Below are positions 21,401 to 29,940 of a DNA stretch of 64,000 nucleotides, piece after piece. The notes under the pieces are model-generated. The model was not told where the DNA came from and did not search any database. It saw only the letters and a list, made by a program, of their open reading frames with translations. A program made the position numbers and the translations under genes. Within the stretch, counting starts at the first letter, position 1. Each line of letters begins with the position of its first letter. Origin of the DNA: Harmothoe impar. Its lineage: Eukaryota; Annelida; Polychaeta; Phyllodocida; Polynoidae. Where the stretch lies: contig OX381707.1 of NCBI GenBank assembly GCA_947462335.1, positions 21,082,404 to 21,146,403 of the forward strand, read 5' to 3'.

Positions 21401-22633
21401 GTCGGGAGGAAAAATGGAGAAGTCTGCTAGCGCTTCGAAAATCGTTCTCGAATTTTGGTAGATGCCACCTACGTAGCGCAACTTGACTTGTCGGCAAGAG
21501 GAAAGCTGGTTCCTGTGTCTCTTCAGCAAGAACTCGGTGGTGAACGCCGCCTTACACTTGCAACATTCGTATATGCCCGCGTACGCGTTGAAGTCCGTGA
21601 CGAGAGAGACGTGCAAACCGCCTTTCGCCGTCAGGTGTAGGTTGACTTTACCTCGGGCGGCCAGAGTTCTGGAAGGCGGTCTGATCAGAGTAACGCGTCT
21701 TCTCAACTTCCGCCCCGGCACCTGACGCGACGTGGTGTAAACCGCTATTTGTACGTCAAACAAGTTCTCTAACGCGGGTAAGTCGCGGATGTTCAAACGC
21801 GGAAAGGATTCAGGTGTGGCAGCGGGACAGAACTGACGTAACAAATCTGAAGCGCGCTTGCTGGTGTTGTATAAGTGAAAGGAAATGCAGCGGAAGACGC
21901 AGAGGTTGTCCTTGTTGGGAAAATCTAACACGCCGCTTCTCTTTCCAACTCGACCGGCCTGAGTGATCCTACCGCCTATGGGAAATTCCCCCGGTCCCAT
22001 GTAAACGCAAATGTTCAAATTGGTAGGAAAAAGAACGTGCCACTTGGTGTCAGCGTCGCAAAGTTTCCGTACTTCCTCGCAAGCGACGGTGTTTTCCATC
22101 TTTGAGAGGAGCTCTTCCAAAGTTTCTGAATTAGTTATAGTAGGGAGCGGTTGTATGAGAGTTGCGTTGTTCTGGGAGGCGTGAAAGTAGCGCAGTTTGC
22201 TCTTGTCTTCTCTGTGTTGTAAGAGTAAGCCTACCGAGAAACCCACTTTGTATCTGAATCTTTGTGTCAAGTGAATGCGACGCATAGTATCTACAGCGTC
22301 ACTCAACTCGCCGGTTGGTAGCCTGAAGTTTGTTACACTCACGCGAGTCCCGTGCATCCTGACGCCCGTTTGTATCGCAGGCCAATTCGCCGTGAACGTT
22401 TCCTCACCGTTCGGTACAGCACATATGCGCGGAGGGATGGTCACCCCGTCCAGAGATTCGCGTCGACAGGCGATCTTTCGGCAATCGCCTTCGCCGCATA
22501 GAGGGCAAAACTTAGGTATTACTCTACATTTTTCTATGTGTCTCTCGTGGTTGTACGGTCTTTTAAAAAATTTGAAACACTTTTCGCAGACGTACTGCGT
22601 CATGTTTTTTTTTGTTTTTTTTTGTTTTTTCAC
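18479..22633 (-). CDS. family-B DNA polymerase (Polinton-like, DNA_pol_B_2 type)
   Basis: An intact 1,384-codon frame. Seen: C2H2 finger at 16-36 (CEKC...H..H..C) and a Cys cluster at 43-56; a CVFRCISFH segment at 245-253; a second finger-like CCKC...H...C at 357-380. Exonuclease motifs: Exo I FDFE (423-426), Exo II FNSGRYD (557-563), Exo III YNNKD (691-695). Polymerase motifs: A LDANSLY (795-801), B KLMGNATYGK (1100-1109), C MDTDS (1199-1203). FHGCWLHAHEC (881-891) matches the GC-H-C insert typical of Polinton-class polymerases. All catalytic Asp/Glu are present, so the enzyme looks active. Protein-primed synthesis from the TIR ends is the family rule and is inferred. Residues 1-10 come from an A-rich run; Met11 (22,603) is the likelier start. 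Confidence 0.93.
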   Translation of the reverse strand: MKKQKKTKKNMTQYVCEKCFKFFKRPYNHERHIEKCRVIPKFCPLCGEGDCRKIACRRESLDGVTIPPRICAVPNGEETFTANWPAIQTGVRMHGTRVSVTNFRLPTGELSDAVDTMRRIHLTQRFRYKVGFSVGLLLQHREDKSKLRYFHASQNNATLIQPLPTITNSETLEELLSKMENTVACEEVRKLCDADTKWHVLFPTNLNICVYMGPGEFPIGGRITQAGRVGKRSGVLDFPNKDNLCVFRCISFHLYNTSKRASDLLRQFCPAATPESFPRLNIRDLPALENLFDVQIAVYTTSRQVPGRKLRRRVTLIRPPSRTLAARGKVNLHLTAKGGLHVSLVTDFNAYAGIYECCKCKAAFTTEFLLKRHRNQLSSCRQVKLRYVGGIYQNSRTIFEALADFSIFPPDGHSGIYPYKIAFDFEAFFRPCREPLTEHVSLLWDHVPLSASVASDFPWWEGPVCFVRESDADSDPLLDRVLNHINENAKVIGEAVLELYRPTLAKLDAAIGEALLLEEATFTPSPGGFAAAQTRHPLVQLKKRLLRYIRQAPVVGFNSGRYDLNLIKIRLHSFFASGDRRNQEFSVIKRSNQYLGVYTQHTVFLHVVNYLAPGYNYVTYLRAFTRNEEKGHFPYEWMTSTRKLANRTLPPRSAFDSELTGVKMSESDYAACQKVWSDEKMQTMGDYLIHYNNKDVKPFIEALKNHAKFFQDRGIDMLKDGVSLAGLTLRFLFQNLEDAFTTFPQFDAVLHALIKENLVGGPSIIFHRFHEKGTTRIREHKYGEEARLCQHILGLDANSLYLRCMSEAHCTGYYAVRRPETEFKPEIRQRNSHSALEWLRFVEHDRDVKLRHALNGGEMVVGCQRIRVDGFHAASNTVFQFHGCWLHAHECIPSHRYQCASLREERRDRTTRVSAYLKALGHKLVVLWECEWREMKRRDERVKASQQRWKVDALKVSRNAMSESDILSAVKDGKMFGLVQVDITTPPHLRDYFEEMTPVFKNASVSISDIGPHMSDFAQEEKLLNTPQRCLIGSYHGKNILLGTLLLKWYLEHGLIVTKVQLVVEYLPKRSFAGFADEVTAARKRGDVNENEKILSDCYKLMGNATYGKTICNKEKHTAVRYTDSRKFELLANSWRFKKASELSSDLFEVELQPKTVKNNLPIQIGFMVYQYAKLKMLEFTYDFLDRFVDRRDYALCQMDTDSLYMALSGDTLDDLVKPRLRETYFREKRKWIPTAVCDDHLELFVKTKTERVREWCPPPGGCCERRYLHDLRTSGLMKAEWEGDGILSLNPKTYICYDRVSGTGERKSKKWSAKGVQKKQNPKEPDDFLDVLRQRKTLIAVNRNFKVVRNKMVTYTIEKDSVRYLYYKRRVHSDGVTTSPLEI

Positions 22634-22829
22634 TCAGTTACCAATTAAAAAAAAAAAAAAAAAAAAAGTTTTTCCCAACTACTTAGCCGTCTAACTATCT
22701 ATCTATCTATCAATCTATCTGTCTATCTATCTATCAATCTATCTGTCTATCTATCTATCTGTCTGCTGTCTGTCTCATACAGCGTACGTCAAACGCTGTG
22801 TGTGTGCGCGCGTGAGCGTTGAGCGTCTC
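22634..22829. repeat. A-run and TCTA/TCTG microsatellite between PolB and PC4-like gene
   Basis: Contains a roughly 20-base A-run (22,648-22,668) and an imperfect (tcta)n/(tctg)n array at about 22,692-22,775. No TATA box for PolB was found, so it may be transcribed with the upstream PC4-like gene or from an unseen promoter. Confidence 0.7.
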
Positions 22830-23645
22830 TCATTCCAAATTTATACCGAGAAATTTGAGAATAATCTCTGTTTTGTCATCCAACTCTTTGAGCGCTCTGG
22901 CGGACAGCGTCACCCCCTGCTGTGTGGGTTTTTTGTCAGGACCTTCGTACTTGCGCACGTGGATGAGGTTCTTACCGCTGTAGTAGCTCACAGCTGCGTA
23001 CACTTCGCCCTCCTCATCCAGCACTGCGAACCAGGGGGTGTGATTAGGTCTTCCTTGTGCGGACGCTGTGTCGCGTATGCGCACCACTGCGCGGATATCG
23101 GCGATGCGCGCTATTAGCTCGCGCAGCGCGTCGGCAGTGAAGTGCACTCGCTTGCTTCTGGTCAGAGACGCCTCTTTCACCTGGCCGTCTTTTGTGTAGC
23201 GCGGCCTCCTAGACAATCTAGCCACGTCCTCCCAGATCTCCAGCGTCAAAGTCCCGTCTAAGCAGAACTCTAACCCGAGAGGACGGGAGGTTTTCTCTGC
23301 TTCTTCTGGTCCATCTCCTTCTTTTTCTTGTATTTTTCTCTTCTTAGTAGGCCTTGTTGTTCTGGAACTCACCTTAGAACGTTTCAGACCCGCAAGAAGA
23401 GTAACACCATCAGCGTGAGCTGAATCAGCAGCAGAACCGATAACAGGAGCAGCGTCAGCGCTGGTGGTATCCGAGGCCTCGTTGTTGGAACAGAGCAGCC
23501 ACACGCCGTCGGTGCTGAGTGTAGCGGTAGAAGATGAAGCGCCGCCGCCCTCGTAAGGTGGCGGTGAGGGCAGTCGCCACGGACCGGACGCGCTACCAGT
23601 GGAAGTGAGGTCGAAAGCTGTGGAAGAGGGGAGCCGAAAAAACGT

Positions 23646-23678
<33 letters not shown>

Positions 23679-23895
23679 CGCAACAGTAGCAGGCGCAGCA
23701 GCCTCAGCAGGCGCAGCAGTAGCAGGCGCAGCAGTAGCAGGCGCAGCAGCAGCAGCCGCAGCACGAGGATCACCAGCAGCAGCAGCAGCAGCAGCAGGCG
23801 GGGCAGCAGTAGCAGCCGCAGCGCACTTAGCAGCAACGTGTACCGTCGCGAGTGTAACAACGTCGCTAGCACGGCGACTACTACCAGTAGTACTA

Positions 23896-23927
<32 letters not shown>

Positions 23928-24125
23928 GCTGCGAGCGCTCGCTACAGCGGGAGGGTGATAAGACCAAGCGGTTGCGGCGGTAGTCTCATTTTCAGTAGCA
24001 AGAGGAGGCACTGACGCTAAACGAGCGCTGTTCCGCGTAGTCTTCTTGTTCTTGAACTTGCTTAGATCCTTGGACGGCGCTAGGTGTTGTCTTTTGCTCA
24101 TGGTGGTGACTGTAGAGAGCAGCAA
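22830..24125 (-). CDS. Ala-rich nuclear protein with two PC4-like ssDNA-binding domains
   Basis: 431 codons; Met9 (24,101, MSKRQHLAPSK) is the likelier start given the TATA box 60 bases upstream. Layout: basic head (10-36), Ser-rich run (65-75), Ala-rich region (98-160) encoded by a GCT/GCC tract, PPPY at 188-191, Ser/Thr/Asp-rich linker, NLS-like PTKKRKIQ (259-266), then two C-terminal repeats (about 282-348 and 372-428). Repeat 2 has GKNLIHVRKYEGPDKKPTQQ then GVTLSARALKEL; repeat 1 has TLTLEIWED...KRVHFTADALREL. The strand-strand-helix plan, with a polar loop before a G/K-V-S/T-L-turn, resembles the PC4/p15 coactivator fold, which binds ssDNA. Beside PolB it is best read as a replication ssDNA-binding protein; the assignment is inference from pattern only. 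Confidence 0.72.
23636..23835. repeat. GCA/GCT tract encoding polyalanine
   Basis: Imperfect (agc)n on plus, read as Ala on minus. Length is likely unstable between copies. Opposite-strand frames here also give Ala or Leu runs and are shadows. Confidence 0.8.
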
Positions 24126-24160
24126 AAGACTGAGTGAGTGAATGGGGCTTTCCAGGCCCC

Positions 24161-24167
24161 TTATATA
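24161..24167 (-). promoter_or_regulatory. TATA box of the PC4-like gene
   Basis: TATATAA on the minus strand, 60 bases upstream of the Met9 codon at 24,101, a spacing that would give a short leader. The core matches 'tatacacgccttcttgcttctagagc' in Element 1 at about 8328. Confidence 0.5.
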
Positions 24168-24185
24168 CGCCTTCTCGCTTCTAGA

Positions 24186-24575
24186 GCTAAGCTACTTACT
24201 GCCCTGTTCAGCTGCCGCCGGCTGGCCGGCGGCCATTCACAAAGAGAAACTAAAGACATAATGCATGACGTTTTCAGCTGGATCCCTTTCCCCCCTTTTG
24301 AGAGATCGACTGTCATGAGCTAAGCTACTTACCACCCTGTTCAGCAATTCAACGCGCATTAGCTGTATAAAGGATTAAGCAGTTGCTGCCGCCGACTGAC
24401 CGGCGGCCATTCACAAAGAGAAACAAAAGACATAAGGCATGACGTTTTCAGCTGGATCCCTTTCCCCTCTTTTTTGAGAGATCCACTGTCATGAGCTAAG
24501 CTACTTACCACCCTGTTCAGCAATTCAACGCGCATTAGCTGTATAAAGGATTAACGGTCATGAGCTTAGAGTGTG
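24186..24575 (+). repeat. tandem duplication in the divergent promoter region
   Basis: 'gagctaagctacttac' starts three units (24,186; 24,318; 24,494). Each full unit has a 'gccggcggccattcacaaag' block, 'gacgttttcagctggatccctttcc' and 'gctgtataaaggatta'. The repeated block lies between the divergent PC4-like and death-domain genes, so it is a candidate bidirectional control region; extra TATAAA boxes at about 24,363 and 24,541 face the plus strand. Confidence 0.75.
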
Positions 24576-25043
24576 TATACAAAAAAAACTACAGGAGGCG
24601 TGTGGCGTGAAGCAGGACCCCCTAAGACGAGCGTGTCTGTCTGTGAGTAGAGGCGTGTGCATGTGGTGAGCGACTTAAGTGTAAGACAAAAAAAAATCAC
24701 CGCCTCCTGCCGTGGTGAGTAGACCGGGCCGGCCGGCGGCGGCCGGCTAGTTCAATAGGGGTGACAGCTGACTAAGGCTGTGCATGAAAAAATCCGATTT
24801 TCACCTGACCTCTGACGTTTGTTACAATGAATGTCAGAGGGAGAGAGAGGCGTCCTCAGGTAGGGGGTAGGAGGTAAGGCTATGGATGAGGAAAAAACAC
24901 CATTTTCAGCTGGTCTCCACCGATAGCGATGACATACCCCTCGTCATCTAAGCTCTTAAGGAGCGGAGCGGCTGAAAAAGCGTCATGCGGACAGGTCGCT
25001 AGACAGCTGGAGTGCTGTTGGAAATAGGATTAAACTCCCTCTG

Positions 25044-25050
25044 TATAAAA
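25044..25050 (+). promoter_or_regulatory. TATA box of the death-domain gene
   Basis: TATAAAA about 106 bases ahead of the ATG at 25,156, in the same position as the Element 1 TATA at 9126. The leader ends in (ccacca/ccgccg)n at 25,108-25,141. The ATG context 'gagATGG' is favourable. Confidence 0.55.
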
Positions 25051-25110
25051 GCTCTGATTTCTGTTGGAAAAAAACCATATCGCCTCTGACCACAGTAACG
25101 TCTACTACCA

Positions 25111-25142
<32 letters not shown>

Positions 25143-25155
25143 AAGACGAGACGAG

Positions 25156-25677
25156 ATGGCTCAAGCTATTCCACTTTCAAGCTCGCCTTCACCTCCTTGT
25201 CCACCTGAAAAAAAGTTAATGCGGCTTGACGACGTGAGACGCGCGGGGCAGACCGATGGGGAGAATAGAGAGGTAGGACAGCGGCGCTTAGCATATAACG
25301 ACGCCTTGCTTCGTCAACTAGGTAAAGAGTTGAGCGGATCTTGGAGAGAGTTGGGCAGTAGCTTAAAAGTTACCGCCGCCCGTATGGATGCTCTAGTAGA
25401 GCGCAGTGTCAAGACACCGGAGGAGCTGTGTACGGCGATGTTCCGAGTCTGGTGGGGTGAAACCCCGCATCGTCATAGATGGGGAGAGCTCGGTCGCGTC
25501 TTCACCCGCATTAGACGAGTGGAACTGTTGGCTCAGTGGATGACCCTTCTCCACAGGCAGGGGTTGGATTTCGAAAACCCCGACTCGCGCGCGATGCATA
25601 AGCACTTGGGCGCCCTCGGCAGACGCCTAGGTAGCAGGTGGAAAGAGGTGGGGGACCATTTAAAAATTGTCGCCTGA
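25156..25677 (+). CDS. death-domain protein, second domain truncated by a frameshift
   Basis: 173 codons. After a Pro/Ser head, residues 51-127 show a death-domain pattern: LLRQLGKELSGSWRELGSSL, then a MDAL helix, then a W-rich MFRVWW helix, then WGELGRVFTRI and a closing LLAQWMTLL helix. At 148 a second domain begins (LGALGRRLGSRWKEVGDHL) but stops at a TGA at 25,675. The rest of that domain is read one frame over from 25,667 to 25,897. The shift lies at or near the A5 run 25,662-25,666. Death domains mediate homotypic contacts in apoptosis and innate signalling; a copy in a replicating element suggests interference with host death signalling, which is inference. Base use resembles PolB, not the host flanks. 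Confidence 0.7.
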   Translation: MAQAIPLSSSPSPPCPPEKKLMRLDDVRRAGQTDGENREVGQRRLAYNDALLRQLGKELSGSWRELGSSLKVTAARMDALVERSVKTPEELCTAMFRVWWGETPHRHRWGELGRVFTRIRRVELLAQWMTLLHRQGLDFENPDSRAMHKHLGALGRRLGSRWKEVGDHLKIVA

Positions 25678-25897
25678 GAGGTTAGATAAGATCGCTGAAG
25701 AATGTGAATACGGAGGAAGTCTCGCTGAGTGGGCCTTCCGAGTGTTGAAAATGTGGCAAGCTGAAGCTGACGGTGCCGGCAGTACGCCTTTTGAACTCCT
25801 TCGAGTGTTGACTGAGGACATGGGAAAGTTTGACCTCGGCATCGCGATATTACTTGACTTTATCAAGCAAGAAACAACGAGAACGACGGACATGTGA
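25667..25897 (+). pseudogene. shifted-frame remainder of the second death domain
   Basis: This frame lacks its own ATG at the start and opens SPERLDKIAEECEYG, the expected helix 3 region of a death domain, followed by AFRVLKMWQAEA (compare AMFRVWW in domain 1), FELLRVLTEDM and ILLDFI. It therefore continues the preceding gene, off by one base. The stop TGA (25,895-25,897) touches the right TIR. A natural mutation, sequencing error in a homopolymer, or ribosomal frameshifting would all fit. Confidence 0.65.
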
Positions 25898-25898
25898 A

Positions 25899-26893
25899 TT
25901 GTTGTGTTTTATTTTCATACGTCTTCTTTATTAGTAAGTAAAAAAAATATTATAACAATTAAGTCGCGTGTCCTCTTAAAGTGTCACTTCCTCCAGTTGC
26001 AGCTGATCGCCTCATCGAGGCATGTGATAAACAAAAAAAATGAAGAGACACCCCTCCCCCCCTCCCCACCCTCCCCTCCCCCCCTCCCTCCCCCCTCCCC
26101 TCCCCCCCTCCCCCCCCTCCCCTCCCCTCCCCTCCACTCCCCTCCCCTCCCCCCTTATACACTCTAAAGAATGCTTCTACCTAGTTCAATAAGTCACTTC
26201 CAGTCGCTCGTAAAACAATAAAAATGAAAAAACAAACTTATATCGTGGTGTTTTTTATTGGTTTACCGAAAAAAATAAGAGACTCGCCTCCTCCTCCTCC
26301 TCCTCCTCCTCCTCCTCCTCCTCCTCCTCCTCCTCCTCCTCCTCCTCTCCTCCTCTCCTCCTCCTCCTCCTCCTCCTCCTCCTCCTCCTCCTCCTCCAAA
26401 AAAAATATATATCACATTTTAAAGCGCGTGACCCCTTAAAGACGCTCATCTCTTCATTAAGTCGCGTGACGTCACTTCTTCTTCTTCCGGTCACGTGATC
26501 AATCAGGTCACTTCCGGTCACGTGATCCTCAATGAGGTCACTCACTTCCGGTTGGCCATTAGGTCATGTGACGTCACTTCCGGTCACGTGACTCATCAGG
26601 TCACTTGCGGTCACGTGATCCTAAATTAGGTCATATGACGTCACTTCCGGTCCCCTAAGTAGGTCATATGACGTCACTTCCGGTCCATAAGTAGGTCATA
26701 TGACGTCACTTCCGGTCACGTGACCAAATGGCGGCCTCTGATTGGCTAACTAGGTCACGTGACGTCACCACTAATCCCCTAAGTAGGTCACTTCCGGTCA
26801 CGTGACCAAATGGAGGCCTCTGATTGGCTGCATGTTGATTGAGTAATAAACAGTAGTTAAGCATAGTCCCGTTCCGATACATACTATACTACT
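25899..26893 (-). repeat. Element 2 right TIR
   Basis: Inverted relative of 17,307-18,376, about 75 bp shorter overall. It lacks the left arm's hairpin, but its (ctc)n tract (26,284-26,397) is longer than the matching (gga)n. ETS, CRE, E-box and CCAAT motif order is preserved, with a few base changes. 'caataaaaa' at 26,216 may serve as poly(A) signal for the plus-strand gene. Confidence 0.85.
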
Positions 26894-27196
26894 GATTGGC
26901 AACTAGTATTATAAGTGCTGGGTTAATGTACCATTCAAATAAATAAATACAGGAGTGCTCAATCCGGCCACTAGAGTAGGTGGAATAGTTTTGCTCCCCT
27001 CCTTGGCTACATTACAGGTTAGCTGTTCGAATAGAAATATTATAAGCAAATAATAAACATCTCTTCCCAGTCGATATGACTTAAAGCAGTACTGACCTGT
27101 ACCTGCAATGACGGAAGGTGAAATTTGAAAGGCAAAACATGGAAAGAAAGGTTGTCAGTTCATCAATTGATCATGCATTTTTAGACATATTCTTAA

Positions 27197-27440
27197 CCCT
27201 TTAAGGGCGGCATGATGCCTTAATGAATCATACCCATGGTCATTATGATGCATGAATGCAGTCCTGGCGAGTGACTCACCAGTGCTGCATTCAAGCATCA
27301 TGCAGACCCTACAGGGTGCAGACATCCCTGCATAGTCGACATGATGCACCAATGCAGCACCGGCGAGTTACTCGCCGAGGCTGCATTGGGGTATCATGCC
27401 GACAAATCTCATGTTTTAGTGACATGTGTCCTTTTAAGGG
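27197..27440. mobile_element. MITE with intact TTAA duplication
   Basis: Ends CCCTTTAAGGGCGGCATGATGC and CCTTTTAAGGG, with TTAA on both sides (27,193-27,196; 27,441-27,444). Interior carries the family palindromes 'gagtgactcaccagtgctgcat' and 'cgagttactcgccgaggctg'. The best-preserved member of the CATGATGC family; piggyBac-type by target and termini. Confidence 0.8.
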
Positions 27441-27522
27441 TTAATGAGACCATGACATGTGATGTAAAATCATGAGATGCAATGTTAAAATATAAATTGG
27501 CGTTGTGCTTGGATTTTAGGAC

Positions 27523-29176
27523 TGGGGGCCCCCTGGGTTAAGGGCCGCCTGACTGTGGGCCACCTGACCGGGGGCCTCCTGACCGGGGGCCTCCTGACCG
27601 GGGGCCTCCTGACTGGGGGCCTCCTGACCGGGGGCCCCCTAGGACCGAGGGCCCCCCTATGGTCGGGAGGGCCCCCCCATTATTCTTTTTGCTTTTCCAC
27701 ACCCTCCTATTCCACACTAATTTGATATTTATACCCATATTTATTAATGATATTGTCCGTTATCGGTCGTCATCGCCGCGTCATTGGGGCGTCATCAACG
27801 CGGCATCACCCAGCGTCACCCGTCATCTATACACATTTTTGCATCAATAGTTCTGCCTAATTTCCTAATTTGATATTTATACCCCCTTATTAATATTATT
27901 GGCCGTCATCGTTCGTCATCGTTCGTCATAGGTCGTCATCGCCGCGTCATTGAATCGTCATCACCCGTCATTTATCTTTTTTTCATCAATAGTTCTGCCT
28001 AAATTGATATATATTTATGATGATCCCCTTTCCCCAACAATGTGCACCGATAGTGGGATCCACTCAGTGAATCTGCCTTGCCACCGATGACGATGTGATG
28101 ACGGCTGATGACGATGTGATGACGTAGTGATGATTTTTTTCCTACAACTTTGAGACATATGACGGCCCGATGACGGCCCGATGACGGCCCGATGACGGCC
28201 CGATGATGACCCGATGACGGCCTGATGACAGCTAATGATGGCCTGATGATGGCTAATGATGCCCATACCGCGGGTAATATTCAACCCCTTCCCTCTGTGA
28301 CATCGTCATCAGGCCGTCATTGGTCATCATCAGCCCGTCATTGGGCCGTCATTGGCTGTCATGATATATTGAAGAAAACTAAAAGTGCTCAAAAAGTTGT
28401 GGGAAAAGATTTGATCAGTCCATCATCACATCGTCATCACATAGTCATCAGTCCATCATTGGCCGTCATCAGGCCATCATTGGGCGTCATTGGCCATCAT
28501 CATTATTATATTGAAGAAACCTCAAAGTGTTCAAAAAGTTGTGGAAGAAAACATCATCAATCCGTTATCACATCGTCATCAGGCCGTCATTGGTCATCAC
28601 CAGGCCGTCATTGGTCGTCATCATATGTATTGAAGAAAACTAAAAGTGCTCAAAAAGTTGTAAAAAGAAAAGAAATAATTTCATTATAATTATCATAATC
28701 TGCCTTGCCGGTTCTACCTGCATCTCCCCTGTCTGCCCCCCCTGCCTCCCCTACCTCCCCTTCGTGCATCTCCCCTGTCTCCCCTACCTGCTTCCCCTAC
28801 CTGTTTCCCCTGCCTCCCCTACCTGCATCTTTCCTATCTTCCCAACCTGATTCCCCTGCCTCCCCTGTGGCCATCATCATCGTCATTGGCCGTCATCACA
28901 TCGTCATTGGCCGTCATCACATCGTCATCGGCCGTCATCACATCGTCATTGGCCATCATCACATTGTCATTGGCCACGGGTATCTTTTGAAACTTTATAA
29001 ATTTTTTCCTTGAAGTGGGCAAATACCCCAAAACATCAAGAAAAGTAATAAAAAAAGAGGGGGCCCCGACAGCCATGGGGGGGCCCTCTGTCCTAGGGGG
29101 CCCCCGGTCAGGAGACCCCCGGACAGGTGGCCCAGAGTCAGGTGGCCCAGAGTCCAGGTGGCCTAGTGACCTTTTA
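27523..29176. mobile_element. minisatellite-filled TIR element
   Basis: A 15-bp unit 'ctgaccgggggcctc' repeated at 27,545-27,640 recurs inverted at 29,062-29,170 ('ggggggccctctgtcctagg', 'gtcaggtggccc'). Between the arms are arrays of 'gccgtcatcacatcgtcatt' type (28,075-28,630 and 28,865-28,980) and a C-rich 'ctgcatctcccctg' array (28,710-28,860). No coding capacity. It looks like a non-autonomous DNA element made largely of minisatellites. Confidence 0.65.
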
Positions 29177-29584
29177 CCGTCTTTTCAAGATGAAATCATT
29201 ACATGATTATTTTTCGGCAGGTAAAATAGAATGCTACGTTTATAAGGAGCAGATTTGCTCCACCACTTTCTTTTCGGTATTTTTCTAAAGTGAAAAAACC
29301 TCAATAGAACAAGCATTTCTAGCCAAAACTCGCTTATAAGGAGCAGATTTAGATGCATACTTCTTCAAAATAATTTTGAGAAGGCGTCCTTCTGTAATGT
29401 GACGGCCTCAGGAGGGTAGGAAAGGACCAGTGAGAGGGGCAGAGGGCAAGGGGAGGCGGAGTAATTTAAGTGCAGAAGCCCAGAAGGGTCAGATTTTTTT
29501 ATTTGTTTTCGAACAAGAAAAGTTTTTTGTCCATTAATTTTTTGTAAAAGTTTTTTTTACACTTTTGTAAAAGTCTTTTTCAAT

Positions 29585-29940
29585 TTCAGGTTCAAAATCG
29601 AAAAAATGTAGATTTTCAGGAAAATGGTCGATTTAGCGAAAAAAAAAGTTCAAAATCGGAAAAATGTCAATACAAGGGGAAATGGTCGATATAGTGAGAA
29701 AAATGTTCAAAATCGGAAAATTTTCGATTTACGGGAAAATGGCTGATTTGGCGAGAAAAATGTCAAAATTGGAAAATGTCATTCTGAGGGGAAAATGGCT
29801 GATATGGCAGGGAAAAGGTCTAAAATCAGAAAAAATGTTGATTTTCGGGAAAATGGCCGATTTGGCTAGAAAAGTTTCAAAATCGGAAAAATATTGATTT
29901 CGGAAAAATGGCCGATATGGTGAGAAAAATGTTGTAAAGC
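29585..29940. repeat. tandem array, unit about 60 bp
   Basis: Six imperfect copies of 'ttcaaaatcggaaaaatgt ... gggaaaatggccgatttgg'. It keeps frames open on both strands by composition only. 29,177-29,584 has no gene. Confidence 0.75.

Larger units (their letters stand above)
17307..26893. mobile_element. Element 2: PolB-bearing Polinton-like/virus-like element
   Basis: A 9,587-bp unit between inverted repeats 17,307-18,376 and 25,899-26,893, flanked by a 6-bp duplication GATTGG (17,301-17,306; 26,894-26,899). Its tips match Element 1 for about 80 bp. It carries PolB and an Ala-rich PC4-like protein on minus, and a death-domain protein on plus whose second-frame stop lies right at the right TIR. 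Full-length Polintons also carry a retroviral-type integrase, ATPase, protease and two capsid proteins; none is visible here, and unused space is too small. It may be a deletion derivative, one part of a divided system, or a distinct minimal lineage. Confidence 0.88.

Noticed and set aside
23384..23958. Leu-rich and Ala-rich ORFs over the polyalanine tract
   Set aside because: Alternate frames of the same trinucleotide repeat; the minus-strand 431-codon frame has the conserved C-terminal domains.
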